Positions 1-12,194 of a DNA stretch of 64,000 nucleotides are shown piece after piece (position 1 is the first letter of the stretch; every line of letters begins with the position of its first letter). Made by a program: the position numbers and the translations under genes. The stretch is from assembly GCA_003508835.1 (NCBI GenBank), contig PUFA01000568.1, positions 62,001 through 126,000 of the forward strand, given 5' to 3'. Under the pieces are notes generated by a model. That model was not told where the DNA came from. It ran no database searches and saw only the letters and a list, made by a program, of their open reading frames with translations. This stretch comes from Eonycteris spelaea (Eukaryota > Chordata > Mammalia > Chiroptera > Pteropodidae).

Positions 1-480
1 GATGAGAATTTTCCAAATCTAAGAAATGAACTGCAGCTTGGAATTCAAGAAATCAACAGAACACCCAATTATCTCAACCCAAAAAGGTTTTCACAAGGAC
101 ACATTGTATTAAAATTATTAAAAATCAATGACAATGACAGAATTCTCAGGGCAACCAGGGAGAAGAAGACATAACTTATATAAAGAAAATCCATTATATT
201 ATCCTCAGACTTCTCAGCACATACCTTATAAGCCAGAAAGGAGTGGAACAAATATTCAAAATATTAAGTTAAAGGAACTACCCATCTAGAATAATGTGTC
301 CAGCTAAGCTCTCCTTTAGATATGAAGAAGAAACAAAGAGCTTTCCAGACATACAAAAATTGGAATTCTCCACTATGAGGCCCACTACAGAAAGTACTGA
401 AAGGGGTCAGCTCACCTAAAACAAAATGACAAAAAAAATACATAATTAGGATTACAGTGACTATCAGGCAAATAGAAACA
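1..480 (+). mobile_element. L1 fragment: end of ORF1 and ORF1-ORF2 junction
   Basis: Read on the + strand, frame 1 begins with an L1 ORF1p C-terminal sequence: a block ending RTPNYLNPK, then VLKLLKINDNDRILRA and a REKK motif, followed by stops. The remainder, to about 475, matches the reverse complement of roughly 15600-16010 in the antisense L1 of this window, so both belong to related L1 subfamilies. The element starts outside the window and is cut on the right by a Tigger transposon. It is degraded and cannot encode protein. Confidence 0.8.
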
Positions 481-487
481 GAGGTGT

Positions 488-1659
488 GCAACCCTTATAA
501 GATATTTAGCATAATTCCTAAGAGCCCTAGTATTTCCAAATGGTAAATAAGCACTTGCTTCAACGAAAAGTCACAAGCTGCATTAGCCCCTAACAAGTGG
601 GTTGGCCTGTCCTTTGAAACTTTGAAGCTAGGCATTGACTTCTCTTCTTTAGCTCTGATAGTCCTAGATGGCATCTTCTTCCAATATAAGGTTGTTTCAT
701 CTACATTGAAAATGCTGTTTAATGTAGCCACCTTCACTTATTATCTTAGCGGATCTTCTGGTTGACTTGCTATAGCTTTTACATCAGCATTTGCTGCTTT
801 ACCTTATGTTATGAAGACAGCTTCTTTCCCCAAACCTCATGACTCAGCCTCAGCTAGCTTCGTACATTGTTCTGCAGCTTTCTCAGCAATCTCAGCCTTC
901 ACAGAATTAAGAAAGTTAAAGTCTTGCCGTGGGTTAAGTTTTGACTTAAGGGAATGTTATGGCTGGTTTGATCATCTACTATCCAAATTACTACAACTTC
1001 GCTCTGTATCAGAACTAAGGCTGTTTTGCTTTCTTATCATTTATGTGTTCACCGTAGTAGCACTTTTAATTCCCTTTAAAAACTTTTTCTTTGTATTCAC
1101 AACTTGGTTAACTGTTTGCCACAAGAGGCCTAACTTTTGAACTGCCTCAGCTTTCAATAGTCCTTTCTTGCTAAGCTTAATCATTTCTAGTTTTTGACTT
1201 GAAGTGAGAGACTCTTCCTTTTACTTGAATAGTTAGAGGTTATTGAAGGTTATTAATTGGCCCATTTAAAGATTTTTGTGTCTCAGGAATAGGGAAGTCT
1301 GAGGAGGGGGAAAGAGATGGGCAACAACTAGTCTGTGGAGTAGTTAGAATACACACATTTATTAAGTTTGCTGTCTTACATTGGCATGTTTATGGTACCA
1401 CCCACAAAATCAATAGTAACATCAAAGATCACTGATCATAGATCACCATAATAAAATATAATAATTTGAGAAGAATTGAAATATTGTACGAATTACCAAA
1501 ATATGACACACAGACACAAAGTGAGCAAATGCTTTTGGAAAAATGACTCCCACAGACTTTCTCAAGGCAGGATTGCTACAAATCTTTATTTAAAAGAAAC
1601 AACAACACATTACCTGTAAAGCATGATCAAGTGACGTGCAATAAGACATGGTATGTCTG
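488..1659 (-). mobile_element. Tigger1-like DNA transposon (Tc1/mariner, pogo group), 5' part
   Basis: Read on the minus strand, this is the 5' end of a Tigger element followed by the start of its transposase. The terminal inverted repeat lies at about 1640-1659 (minus strand starts CAGACATACCATG, close to the Tigger1 end CAGGCATACCTCG). The transposase DDE region is visible at 495-737: [16 protein letters not shown] holds the first catalytic aspartate, followed by [12 protein letters not shown] and [10 protein letters not shown], typical of Tigger1/TIGD-type transposases. The frame is broken upstream, and the 3' half of the element is missing where it meets the L1 fragment. It is inactive. 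Confidence 0.85.
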
Positions 1660-1900
1660 TAGTGTCCTAAGTGATTTCCTTGCTTCTCACACATTGGATT
1701 CTTTACACCACTGTCAGAAAAATCTTCTAATAAAAAGATATGACCATAGCATACTTCTGTGATTAAAACTCTTGAAAAATAAATCGTGTTAATTTTTCCT
1801 CCAAATATTGTTCAGAATTGTAATCTTCAATACCAATGCTCTACATCGGCCTTGCATCAGACAGCTTGTGTTAAAAGCTTCCGCACAGTGAAAGAAACTA
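1660..1900. other. Single-copy spacer between Tigger and L1
   Basis: No ORF, RNA gene or repeat family recognised. Confidence 0.4.
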
Positions 1901-1904
1901 TCAA

Positions 1905-3098
1905 CAAAACAAAAAGGCAACCTACTTAATGGGAGAATATATATGCAAATGATATATCTGATAAAGAATTGATATCTAAAATAATAAGAAATTCATACAA
2001 CTCAAAACAAAGAAAATTAAAACATTCTCCTAAAATAATAGGCAGAAGACATGAAGAGATATTTCTCTAAAGAAGATGCACAGATGGCCAACATTTGAAA
2101 CGATGGTTAGCATTAATAATCATCAAGGAGATGCAAATCAAAACAACAATTAGATACAACCTCATACCAGTCAGAAAGGCTATTATGAAAAATTAACATA
2201 TAACAAGTGTTGGCAAGGATATGGAGAAAAAGGAAACCTTGCTCTCTGTTGTTGGAACTATGGATTAGTGCAGCCACTATGAAAAACACTATGGGGATTC
2301 CTCAAAAAACTAAAAATAGAACTACCATATGAACCCACAATCCCTTCTGAGTATTTACCCAAAGAAAACAAAAGTATCAATTGTAAAGTCATATGGACCC
2401 CTTAATTGTTGCAACATTATTTACAATAGTCAATATATGGAAACAACCTAGTCGCTCATAGATAGTTGAAGGGATAAAGAAGATATGGTTCTTATATATA
2501 TAATGAAAAATTACTCAGCAATAAAAAAGAAAAAAATCCTGTCATTTGCAACAACATGGATTGATTTAGAGGGTATTGTGTTAAGTGAAATAAGTGAGTC
2601 ATAGGAAGACAAATATTGTATGATTTCAGTTATATATGAAATTAAAAGAAACAACACCGATGAACAATAAAATAAAACAAAATCATACTCATAGAAATAA
2701 AGAACAAACTGATAGTAGTTAGAATACACTCTGATAGAATATCAGAGTTAACTAGACCTTTAAAGAGATCTTCTGTGTACAGCCTCTTATCTTCCCCACC
2801 ATATACACCATACTTCATCTTGGAAAACTAAAGCCCAGAAACTTAATAAAACAGCCTAAATCATATCAGCAATAAAAGAGGAGAGGGGAGTGAAAGTTTT
2901 GGGTTAAAAAAGATGAAGAGGAATATATTCAATAATAGTGTGATAACTTTGCATGATGACAGATGTTTACTAGAAGAGTTAATGTGGTGAGCACATCATA
3001 AGGTATATAATGTCGAATCACTATGTTGTACACCTAAACTGATAAAATATTGTATACCAACTATACTTTAATAAAAAATAAAATTCCATTATATTTAC
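1905..3098 (+). mobile_element. L1 3' part (ORF2 C-terminus and 3' UTR), interrupted
   Basis: The + strand carries a decayed L1 ORF2 C-terminal region: the stretch reading CAGATGGCCAAC, then AAACAACAATTAG..CCTCATACCAGTCAG, and the conserved 'ATGGAAACAACCTAG' area. It is followed by a bat/laurasiatherian type 3' UTR ending CACTATGTTGTACACC...TATACTTTAATAAAAAA near 3085. The 3' UTR is interrupted at about 2722-2880 by non-L1 DNA that includes one arm of a perfect inverted repeat. Many stops; non-functional. Confidence 0.85.
2734..2865 (-). repeat. Perfect 132-bp inverted repeat, left arm
   Basis: Base-by-base comparison shows that the reverse complement of this segment is identical to 4464-4595 (132/132). 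This arm interrupts an L1 3' UTR: L1-like sequence ends near 2721 and resumes near 2880. It is therefore the inserted copy, and the right arm, in single-copy DNA, is the likely template. Confidence 0.93.
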
Positions 3099-3099
3099 T

Positions 3100-4463
3100 G
3101 TTTAAAAATGAGGTTTAAATAATTAATACATTATATAATTTAGATCTCATTTTTTTTCACCAGCAAAATTAGTTTACTCATCCTTCAAACATCCTTGTGC
3201 ATTTCTACTTTCACAACTTTACCTATTCTAATATTCAAGCCAGATATTTTTTCTCCTATTTTTACTTCTCATTACTTTCTTTATTTTCAAGTCTGATTTT
3301 ATATCCCTTCTCCTCTTCTATTAAGTTTTCTTTGTGATAGCCAATGCATGTGACTTTTTTCCTTTGTCAGACTGCAATAAGATATTGATACTTAAGATCT
3401 GTGGTGAGGGACAGAGAGGTCATTGTTAATAAGGTATCATTAGGGAGGCTGGAATGTGAAAGATATTTTAAAAGAAAAAACAAGCATTTCTGACTTGAGT
3501 GACAGATTCATGGGAGGCAGTGCTTGATAATAAATTTAGAATAATGAGTTGGAGCCACTTTGTGGAACCCTTTAATGTCAAGCCAAGGAATCTTTGTTTC
3601 CGTGAATTCATCAGAAACGTGTTTACACTTAGTATTATGTAATGTCATGTGTATTTTATTAAAGACAATTATTTGAGAATTATTCATCAATGGATGCTAT
3701 GGCTTCTCCTTTTCAGATAATGAGAAGATATATTAATCCAGACTTAAAGAAGTACAGAGTAGCAAAAAACGCATCTGGTTTGCGTATCAGGATAGGTAAA
3801 AGTATGAAGGCTAAAATACATAAGGATGTTTAAGGCATTAGGATGTGTGATAGAAGGAAAATTTGTCACATTTTATTAGCCCTATTCATTATTATAGTTT
3901 TACTTTATTATATGAATCATTTTGGACTATCTTTAGTCTAAATGAAAAATGGTATAAGATTAAGTACTATAGTATACATGATAAGATAATGTCTAAAATA
4001 ACAAGACCCCAAGCTGGAATATTTTGTTGAAATATAGTCATTTTTATTAAATAAATCTTTATATTTTTCTTTAACATTCCAATCATTGTGGTGGATATAA
4101 AAATATATTTTACATGGGTTCCTTATTCAGTAAAGCCAGATTATGAATGAGACTATGTTCTAAGTTGGTTCTTTCAACAATTCTGACTGTAGTGCCTTGA
4201 TGTGGCATTGGGTCAGGTGGAAAGGGTTGCTCAAAAGCATTGTATTGTGAAGTACCATCTCTAAGTAGAAATCAGTGAGGAATATGGAAACCTAAATAAA
4301 AATGGTTTTTGGTTAAGGCTTGGCCATATGACTGACAAAAGTAGGTGGGATGTATTCTGGGAGATCTGGAGAAGATGGTTTCATGAAAGTATTTGGTTTA
4401 AATGGTGAATTAAATGGTGCATCAGCAATTTTAGCATAACTAAGATTTCTTGTTAATTCACTG
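3100..4463. other. Single-copy AT-rich DNA
   Basis: AT-rich sequence with a pyrimidine-rich stretch at about 3145-3330. No ORF with protein-like features and no recognisable repeat family. It forms most of the spacer between the two arms of the 132-bp inverted repeat. Confidence 0.5.
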
Positions 4464-4595
4464 TATGATTTAGGCTGTTTTATTAAGTTTCTGGGCTTTA
4501 GTTTTCCAAGATGAAGTATGGTGTATATGGTGGGGAAGATAAGAGGCTGTACACAGAAGATCTCTTTAAAGGTCTAGTTAACTCTGATATTCTAT
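4464..4595 (+). repeat. Perfect 132-bp inverted repeat, right arm (probable source copy)
   Basis: Identical to the reverse complement of 2734-2865. The segment has weak MIR-like character (a '..TCTGGGCTTTAGTTTTCC' block resembling the MIR core, and a TTCTATGGTTCT end), so it may be an old SINE remnant that was copied. The flanks of the two arms do not match beyond 2734/4595 and 2865/4464. Confidence 0.93.
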
Positions 4596-5080
4596 GGTTC
4601 TAGCATTTGTTTCAAAACTATTTCTAAGAAGAGCACTGGACCCCATACACAGGCCAATCTATATATCTGCATTAGTCATCCAGCTCACTCAACATTAGCA
4701 ACATAAATTGAATTAGCAACATAAATCAGCAACATAAATTCTATGTAAGTGCTTATGTATATTTAGAGCACTTGCCTGCTCACACTCGAAAGGGAATATA
4801 AACTGCTTACTCTTGCAGTCCCATCAAGGCAGTGACTATATTTAGTATTCTTTAGACCCCATTACCCTGGCTATGACTGACTGGACCATAAATGGGTACC
4901 TAAACAAGGGACATCTATTCCTAGGCTTGGAACCAATTTATAATCTATGAATCTCAGCCTACCAAAGATGATCTAAGCCAAAAAGACTCTACTCTAAAAC
5001 AGTTAGCAGTTAGCAGCAGAAACAAAAACCAAAAGAATGCTTTGTGAATTGTCATAATAATGATAGCAAATGGTCTTACA
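4596..5080. other. Single-copy DNA with a short tandem repeat
   Basis: No gene seen. At about 4690-4741 the word AGCAACATAAAT occurs three times in tandem with 3-7 bp linkers; otherwise unremarkable. Confidence 0.5.
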
Positions 5081-5081
5081 G

Positions 5082-5310
5082 CTCTTGCTGTATATACCAG
5101 GTAAAATCTTAGCTCATTCAATCCTCACAACATACTATGGTTAGATTCTCTTATTATTATCAGTCTTTAACAGATGAGGATATCAAATCACAGAGAGGCT
5201 AAGTAACTTGCTCAGGGGAACATAGGTAGTAAGTGGCTGAGTTAAGACTGAAATTCAAGTAGTCTGGATTCAGAATCTGTGCTCCTAACCATTATACTAC
5301 CTGGCCAAAG
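5082..5310 (-). mobile_element. MIR SINE
   Basis: Reverse-oriented MIR. Visible landmarks are CTCATTCAATCCTCACAAC, ACAGATGAGGATATCAAAT, CAGAGAGGCTAAGTAACTTG and the final GCTCCTAACCATTATACTACC, which is the complement of the tRNA-derived head. Confidence 0.85.
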
Positions 5311-5559
5311 GTTTGAAATACAGGAAGCCAAAGGACAAACCTTTATAGCTAGACTGACCAAGAAAACATGTTATAAGACAATATCCAAACTGAAATTTTG
5401 AGAGAGCAGAAATAATATAGACAGAGAAATTGATTTGCAGAAAAAGAAAAACAGGGAAGACCAATAGAAAGAGATAGAAGGAAAAAGACTAGAGCAGAGT
5501 GCAAAAGCAGGAGCGAGAGTGAGAATGAGAATGAGAAAGAGAGAGCTGCTTTGGCACTT

Positions 5560-5815
5560 GATACTAACAGTATTTATATTTATAAACCACTTATTATGCA
5601 CACCATTCTTCTTACATCTTACCTATACTAATTTATTGAATCTTTACATACCATGAAGTAAGTATGATTATTATCTTTATTTTACAGATGTAGAACTTGA
5701 AGCACAGATTGGTTAGTGACTTGCATAAAGTCACACAACAAGTAAGAATTTGAACCTAGGCAGTCTGGCTTCAGGCTTCAGAGTTAGCACTCATAATTAC
5801 TCCACTCTTTTTCTA
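5560..5815 (-). mobile_element. MIR SINE
   Basis: Reverse-oriented MIR: TTATTTTACAGATGTAGAAC, then GTCACACAACAAGTAAGAAT, and a gene-head complement ending ..CACTCATAATTACTCC. Preceded by an A/G-rich tract at about 5400-5545. Confidence 0.8.
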
Positions 5816-5982
5816 GTACCAGTTTCTATGAGCCATGGTTATATGTCAGCTCCTGTCCTTCCCTTTCTTTGAGACTCCTGTATATCTTTAACCCATCCCA
5901 ACCCTTTACTTAAGCTGGATTTATTGGGTCTCTCCTTGAGAGCTAACTGAAACTGAAATATATAATACCAGATACTGCAGAA

Positions 5983-6204
5983 CAGGGGTCCACAACCCCT
6001 AGACTGTGGATAGGTTAGGAACCATCATCCGTGGCCAGTTAAGAACTGAGCTGCACAGCAGGAGTTGAGTGGGGGCAAGAGAGCCAAGCTTCATCTGCAT
6101 TTGCAGCTGTTCCCCAGGGACACCTCAGCTTCACCTCAAATCATCAGGCATTAGATTCTTATAAGAGCACTGGTCCCTGGTGCCAAAAAGGCTCCGGACT
6201 GCTG
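5983..6204 (+). mobile_element. MER1-like non-autonomous hAT (Charlie-type) transposon
   Basis: Begins CAGGGGTCCACAACCCC and ends CTGGTGCCAAAAAGGCTCC..CTG, the two termini of MER1-type elements. Internal landmarks are AGCTGCACAGCAGGAG, a GCCAAGCTTCATCTGCATTT block and GCATTAGATTCTTATAAGAG. At about 220 bp it is an internally deleted copy. A related copy in the opposite orientation lies at 12195-12419. Confidence 0.8.
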
Positions 6205-6407
6205 TGTAGAGGAAGATATAAAGGTGATTAATAGGATCCTTAATTCAGGAGTTGGCAATCTAATTGAAAGGATTAGCCATCCAGATAAAAAGTCAATAAT
6301 AATAACAAACAGTATGTACCCATTGCTTGTCGAAAAAAATGAGGGCAAGCTCAATGAAGAGTAAAGATTGATTTGGGAATGATAACCTCTGAAGCTTGGC
6401 AAATAAA

Positions 6408-6600
6408 TTATAGAAGGTCATGTATGGTTTCTATACCAATGACTATTTGAAGTTTTTCAGTGGGTGATACCGCTAAAAAAGTATCAACAGAATCGGAAAA
6501 CAAATTTTCAAGTACACTCGCATTGCAAAAAATTCCAGTCTTATAGAAATACTCCTTTTCCATTTTGGTGAGCTTAGGTAAGATCTGCACTGTAATGCTC
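6408..6600 (-). other. Unrecognised exon-like open segment
   Basis: On the minus strand a reading frame runs without stops across this segment. It contains LPKLTKMEKEYFYKTGIFC, then SVLENLFSDSVDTFLAVSP and TEKLQIVIGIETIHDLL before a stop. Its composition is protein-like, it keeps several CpGs (near 6469, 6494 and 6519) in an AT-rich setting, and a possible acceptor (ATTACAG) precedes it on that strand. I do not recognise the protein. It could be a fragment of a retrocopy, a relic exon, or a chance ORF. Confidence 0.25.
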
Positions 6601-7451
6601 AATGTTTTTTTAACAGTATTTAATTTTTTTTTCAATTAAAGTTGGCATTCAAAATTATTTTATATAAGCTTCAGGCGTACAGCATAATGGTTAGACATTT
6701 ATATAATGTACAAACTGATCCCCGTGCTTAGACTAGTACCCACTCGGCTCTATACATGGTTATTAAAATATTATTGACAATATCCCCTATGCTTTACTTC
6801 ACATCCCCATGATTATTTTGTAACTCCCAATTTGTACTCCTTAATCCCTTCAACTTTTTCACTCAGTCCCCCAACTCTCTTCTTATCCAATAATCACCAG
6901 TTCGTTCTCTGTATCTATGAGTCTGTGTTTTTTTTAAATTTTACATTTATTTTATTCTTTAGATTCCATACATAAGTGAAATCACATTTTATTTGTCTTT
7001 CTCTGACTTATTTCACTTAGCATAATATCCTCTAGGTCCATACGTGTCATTGCAAATGGTAAGATTTTTTTTTAGTCGAGTAGTATTCCACTGTATATAT
7101 GTAACACAACTTCTTTATCCAATCATCTGTTGATAGATACTTAGGTTGCTTCCATATCTTGGCTATTGAAAATGGTGCTGTAGTGACATAGTGGTGCATA
7201 TACTTTTTCAAATTATTTTTTTGGTTTTCTTTGGATAAATACTTATAAGTTCAATTGCTGGGTTATAAGGTAGTTCTATTTTTAATTATTTGAGAAATCT
7301 GCAACTGTTTTCCATAGTAGCTGCACCAATTTGCAATCCCACAAGCAGCACACAAGGGTTCTCTTTTCTCTACATCCTCACCTATACCTTTAAAAAAATT
7401 ATTGATGATCACCATTCTGAGAGATGTGAGGTGATATCTTATTGTGTTTTT

Positions 7452-7732
7452 TAAATAAAAATTATTGGGGTGACATTGGCAAATAAAATTTTATAAGTTT
7501 TAAGTGTACAATTTAATAATGTCATATGTATATTGCATTGGCATTGTGTGTTCACTATCTAAAGTTATATTTCCTGCTGTCACCAAATTTTTGATTTCCT
7601 TTACCCCTAACTACCCCCACTTCCCATTGGTAACAAATAATCTACTATCTGTGTCCATGATCCTCTGTTTCTCATCTCTGTTTTTTGATTTCAGTTTTAT
7701 ATCCCACATATAAATAAAATCATACGGTTCTC
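7452..7732 (-). mobile_element. 5'-truncated L1 3' end nested in the larger L1
   Basis: A bat-type L1 3' UTR in antisense (starts AAATAAAAATTATTGGGGTG, includes AAGTGTACAATTTAATAATG and TTTATATCCCACATATAAAT). It splits the ORF2 sequence of the host L1 between ..GGTGATATCTT and TTTTCATTTCTCTGATCATT. It is flanked by an exact 11-bp target-site duplication, ATTGTGTTTTT, at 7441-7451 and 7733-7743, so it is a genuine later insertion of 281 bp. Confidence 0.9.
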
Positions 7733-10700
7733 ATTGTGTTTTTAATTTTCATTTCTCTGATCATTAGTGATATCGGGCATCTTTTCATATGTCTATTGGC
7801 CATCTTATGTTCTCTTTGGAGAAATACTTATTCAGGTTCTCTGTCCATTTTTTTTTTAGTTGAATTGTTTTTGTTTTTGTTTTTTTGGTGTTGAGTTGTA
7901 TGAGTTCTTTATAAATTTTGGGTATTAACTCCATATCAGATGCATCATAAGAAAATACCTTCTCTCATTCAGTAGGTTGTCTTTTCGTTTTGTTGATGGT
8001 TTCCTTAGCTGTGCAAAAACTTTTTAGTTTGTTGTAGTCCCATTTGTTTATATTTTCTTTTGTTTCCTTTGTGTGAGAAGATACATACAAAAAATATTAC
8101 TATGAGCAACGTCAAGAGTTTACTCTCTATGTTTTCTTCTAGGAGTTTTATGGTTTCAGGTCTTACATTTAAGTCTTTAATCTATTTTGAATTTCTTGGT
8201 ATATGATATAAGAAGGTTGTCTAGTTTCATGTTTTTGCTTGTATCTGTCCAGTTTTCCCAACACCATTTATTGAATGGATTGTCTTTACCCCATTGTATA
8301 TTCTTTCCTCCTTTGTCATAGATTAAATGACCATGTAGATGTGGGGGTTTATTTCTGGGCTATCTATTCTGTTCCATTGCTGTGTCTGATTTTATGCCAG
8401 TATCATGTTATTTTGATTACTATAGCCTTGTAATATAATTTCACATAAGGTGGTGTGATATTTCCAACTTTGTTCTCAAGATTGCTATGGGTATTTGGGG
8501 TCTTATATGTTTCCATAAATTTTTTTGATTATTTTTTCTAGTTCTGTGTAAAATGTCATTGGTATTTTGATAGAAATTGCATTGAATCTATAGATTGCTC
8601 TGAGTAGTTTGGACATTTGAATGGTATTTATTCTTTCTATCCATGAATATGATAAATACTTCCATTTATTTATATCTTCAGTTTCTTCCATCAGAAGAAA
8701 CTGATTTTCCCAGTACAAGTCTTTTACCTCCTTGGTTAAATTTATTCCTAAGTATTTTGTTGTGTTTGTTGTAGTTGTAAATGGGATTGTTTTCTTAATT
8801 TCTCGTTCCGATAGTTCCTGATCAGTGTGTAAGAATACAATGGATTTCTTAATATTAATTTTGCATCCTGCTACTTTACTGAATTTATTTACCAGTTCAA
8901 AGTTGTTTTTTTTTTTTTTGGTGGAATATTGATTACCTATTTATAGTATTATGTCATCTGCCAATAATGACAGTTTAAGTTCTTCCTTTCCAAATTGGAT
9001 GCCTTTTATTTCTTTCACTTTTCTGTTGGCTGTGGCTAGAATTTCCATCAATATGTTGTAAAAAGCGCTGAAAGTGGACATTCTTATCTCTTTCCTGATA
9101 TTAAGGGAAACACTTTGAGCTTTTCCACTTTGAGTATGATGCTAGCTGCTTGTTTGTCATATATTGCCTTTATTATGTTGAGGTATATGCCATTTATTTC
9201 CACATTGCTGAGAGTTTTTATCATAAGTTGATGCTGGATTTTGTCAAATTATCTTTTTTCATCTATTGATATGGTCGTAAAATTTTTATTCTTTCAACTT
9301 GTTAATATGGTTATCACATTGATTTGTGGTTGTTGTACCAACCTTACTTCCTAGGAATACATTCCATTTGATCATGAAGTAGGATCTTTTGAATATATTG
9401 CTGAATTTGTTTTGCTAATATTTTGTGAAGGATTTTTACCTATATGTTCATTAGGGATATCAGCCTGTAATTTTATTTTTTTGTACTGTTTTTGCCTGAT
9501 TTAGGAATCAGTGTAATTGTGGCCCCATAAAGTGAGCTTGGCTTAAAAAAAATATTTTGAGAAAAGTAAGTGTTAATTTTTCTTTGTACGTTTGGTAAAA
9601 TTCACCTGTGAAGCCATCTGATCCAGGACTTCTTTTTGTGGAAGTTTTTTGGTATAGATTTGATTTTGTCAGTAGTAATAGGTAATTTCAGATTGTCTCT
9701 TTTTGACTCAGTTTTGGAAAGTTGTATCATTTTAAAATTTATCCATTTTTTCTAGATTCTCCAATTTGTTGGCATATAATTTCTCATACTATTTTCATAT
9801 AATCTTTTTATTTCTCTGAAGTCAGTGGTATGGTTTTTCCTTTCATTTTTAATTTTATTTATTTGGGTCCCTTTTTTCTTTTTTTTTTCTTGATGAGTCT
9901 AATTAAAGGTTTATCCATTTTGGTTATCTGTTTAAAGACCAAGCTTTTGGTTTCATTGATATTTTGTACAAATTGTAGACTCTATTTTATTTATTTCTTC
10001 TCTGATCTTTATCCACTTGGGCTTTCTTTGCTATTCTTTTTCTAGTTCCTTTAAGTGTAGGGTAGATTGTTTATTTGAGATTTTCTTTTGTTTCTTGAGG
10101 TTGGCCTGTATTATAATTTTCTTCTTATAACTGCGTTGGCTGTATATCATTGATGTTAAGTTGTGATTTCATTTTCATTTGTCTCAAGGTATCTTTTGAT
10201 TTCTTCCTTGATTTCATTGTTGACTAATTTGTTGTTTAGTAACATTTTTAATTTTTTTTCTTGTCTTGAAATTGATTTCTAGTTTTATCAGAGAAGATGC
10301 TTGATATGCTATCACTCTTCTTAAATTCATTGTGAGTTGTTTTGTAGCATAACATGGACTACCTTGGAAAATGTTACATGTGCGCTTGAGAAGAATGTAT
10401 ATTCTGCTGCTTTGGGTGAAATGCTCTAAAAATATCAATTAAATCTATTTGGTCTAATATGTCACTTAAGGCCACTGTTTGTTGATTTTCTTTCTAGACA
10501 ACCTGTCTATTGGTGTCATATGGGTGTTAAAGTCCCCTGCTATGATTGTATTACTATTGATCTGTCCCTTTATGTCAGTCAATATTTGCTTTATATATTT
10601 AGGTGTCTCGATATGAGGTGCATAAATTTCGACTAGGGTTACATTCTCCTGTTGGATTGATGCCTTTATCATTGTGTAATGTTCTTTAACTCATTACCGC

Positions 10701-10832
10701 CTTTGTTTTAAAGTCTATTTTGTGTGATATAAGTTGGGGAACCCAGATTTTATTGATTTTCATTTGCATGAAATATCTTTTTCCATTTCTTTACTTTGTG
10801 TGTATCTTTCAATGTGAAGTGGGTCTCTTTTA

Positions 10833-11002
10833 TTTTATTTTTATTTTTTAAAATTATTAGTTTATACTTTTAATATGGTGACATTGGTTAATGAAATCCA
10901 GCAAGTTTTAGGTGTACAATTCAACAGTAAGGCATATATATCTATATATCTATATCTATATATATCTATATATCTATATATCTATTATATTATATATACC
11001 TA

Positions 11003-11049
<47 letters not shown>

Positions 11050-11422
11050 ATTGCATTGTGTGTTTACCATCCAGTTAGATTCCTTTTTGTCAATACATAC
11101 TGACCCCTGTTACCCTATATATTCTCCCCTTACCCCACCCTCTGGTAACCACTAGTCTATTGTCCATGTCCATGAATCTCTGACTGTTTGTCCTGTTCAT
11201 TTGTTACATTTAGGTTTATATCCCACATATAAGTGATATCATGTGATTTTCAACTTTTTCAGTCTGGTTTATTTTGCTTAGCATGATTATCTTGAGGTCC
11301 ATCCATGTTGTTGCAAAGGGCAGTATTTTATCTCTTCTTATGGCTGAGCAATATCTCATTGTGTATATGTACCTTAGCTTCTTCATCCAATCATCTATTG
11401 TAGGACACTTCACTTGCTTTCA
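10833..11422 (-). mobile_element. Second 5'-truncated L1 3' end nested in the larger L1
   Basis: Antisense L1 3' UTR and ORF2 tail (ATATGGTGACATTGGTTAAT near 10874, ATATCCCACATATAAGTG near 11219). It is inserted in the ORF2 endonuclease region of the host L1. The flanking duplication is TGAAGTGGGTCTCTTTTA at 10815-10832 and TGAAGTAGTTCTCTTTTA at 11423-11440 (16/18 identical). A TATC/TATA microsatellite has expanded inside it at 10934-11050. Confidence 0.88.
10934..11050. repeat. Compound (TA/TATC)n then (CTAT)n microsatellite
   Basis: Irregular ATATATCT units pass into a pure CTAT tract at about 10999-11049. The short ORFs across it are repeat artefacts. Confidence 0.95.
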
Positions 11423-12194
11423 TGAAGTAGTTCTCTTTTAGACAATATATGTATGAATCTTGTTTTCTTAACCATTCAGCTACCCTATGTCTTTTGATTG
11501 CAATATTTAATCCACTTACATTTAAAATAATTATTGATAAGTGCATAGTTATTGCCAGTTTATTATTCATATTTATGTTTTTTCCTTTCTTCTTCTTAAA
11601 GAAGTCCCTTTAACATTTCTTGTAACACTGGCTTGGTGTTGATGAACTCCTTTAGTTTTTTTCCTGTCTGGAAAGCTCTTTATCTCATCTTCAATTGTAA
11701 TTAATTGCCTTGCTGGTCAGAGTAATCTTGGTTGTATTTTCTTGCTTTTAATCACTTTTAATATTTCTTGCTAATCCCTTCCAGCCTGAAAATTACTGTT
11801 GAGAAATCAGCAGACAGTCTTATGGGAGCTCCCTTGTAAGGAACTAGCTGCCTTTCCCTTGCTGCTTTTAGGATTCTCTTTTTGTCTTTCACATTGGGCA
11901 ATTTAATTATGATGTGTCTTGGTGGTATGGGCCTATTTGAGTTCATCTTGTTTGAAACTCTCTGCTCTTCCTGGGGTTGTATGTCTATTTCCTTAACCAG
12001 GTTAGGGAAGTTTTCAGTCATTATTCCTTCAGATAGGTTCTCAATCCCTGGCTCATTTTCCTTTCCTTCTGGTACCCCTATGATGCAAATGTTGGTACAC
12101 TCAATGTTGTCCTAGAGGTCCCTTAAACTTTGCTCATTAAAAATATTATATCACTGTTCTGATTGGGTGTTTTCTGCTACCTTGCCTTATATCA

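Noticed and set aside
811..1140. 109-codon + strand ORF
   Set aside because: Antisense to the 5' part of the Tigger element.
10875..11103. Tyr/Ile/Ser-rich ORFs
   Set aside because: Translations of the CTAT/TA microsatellite inside an L1.
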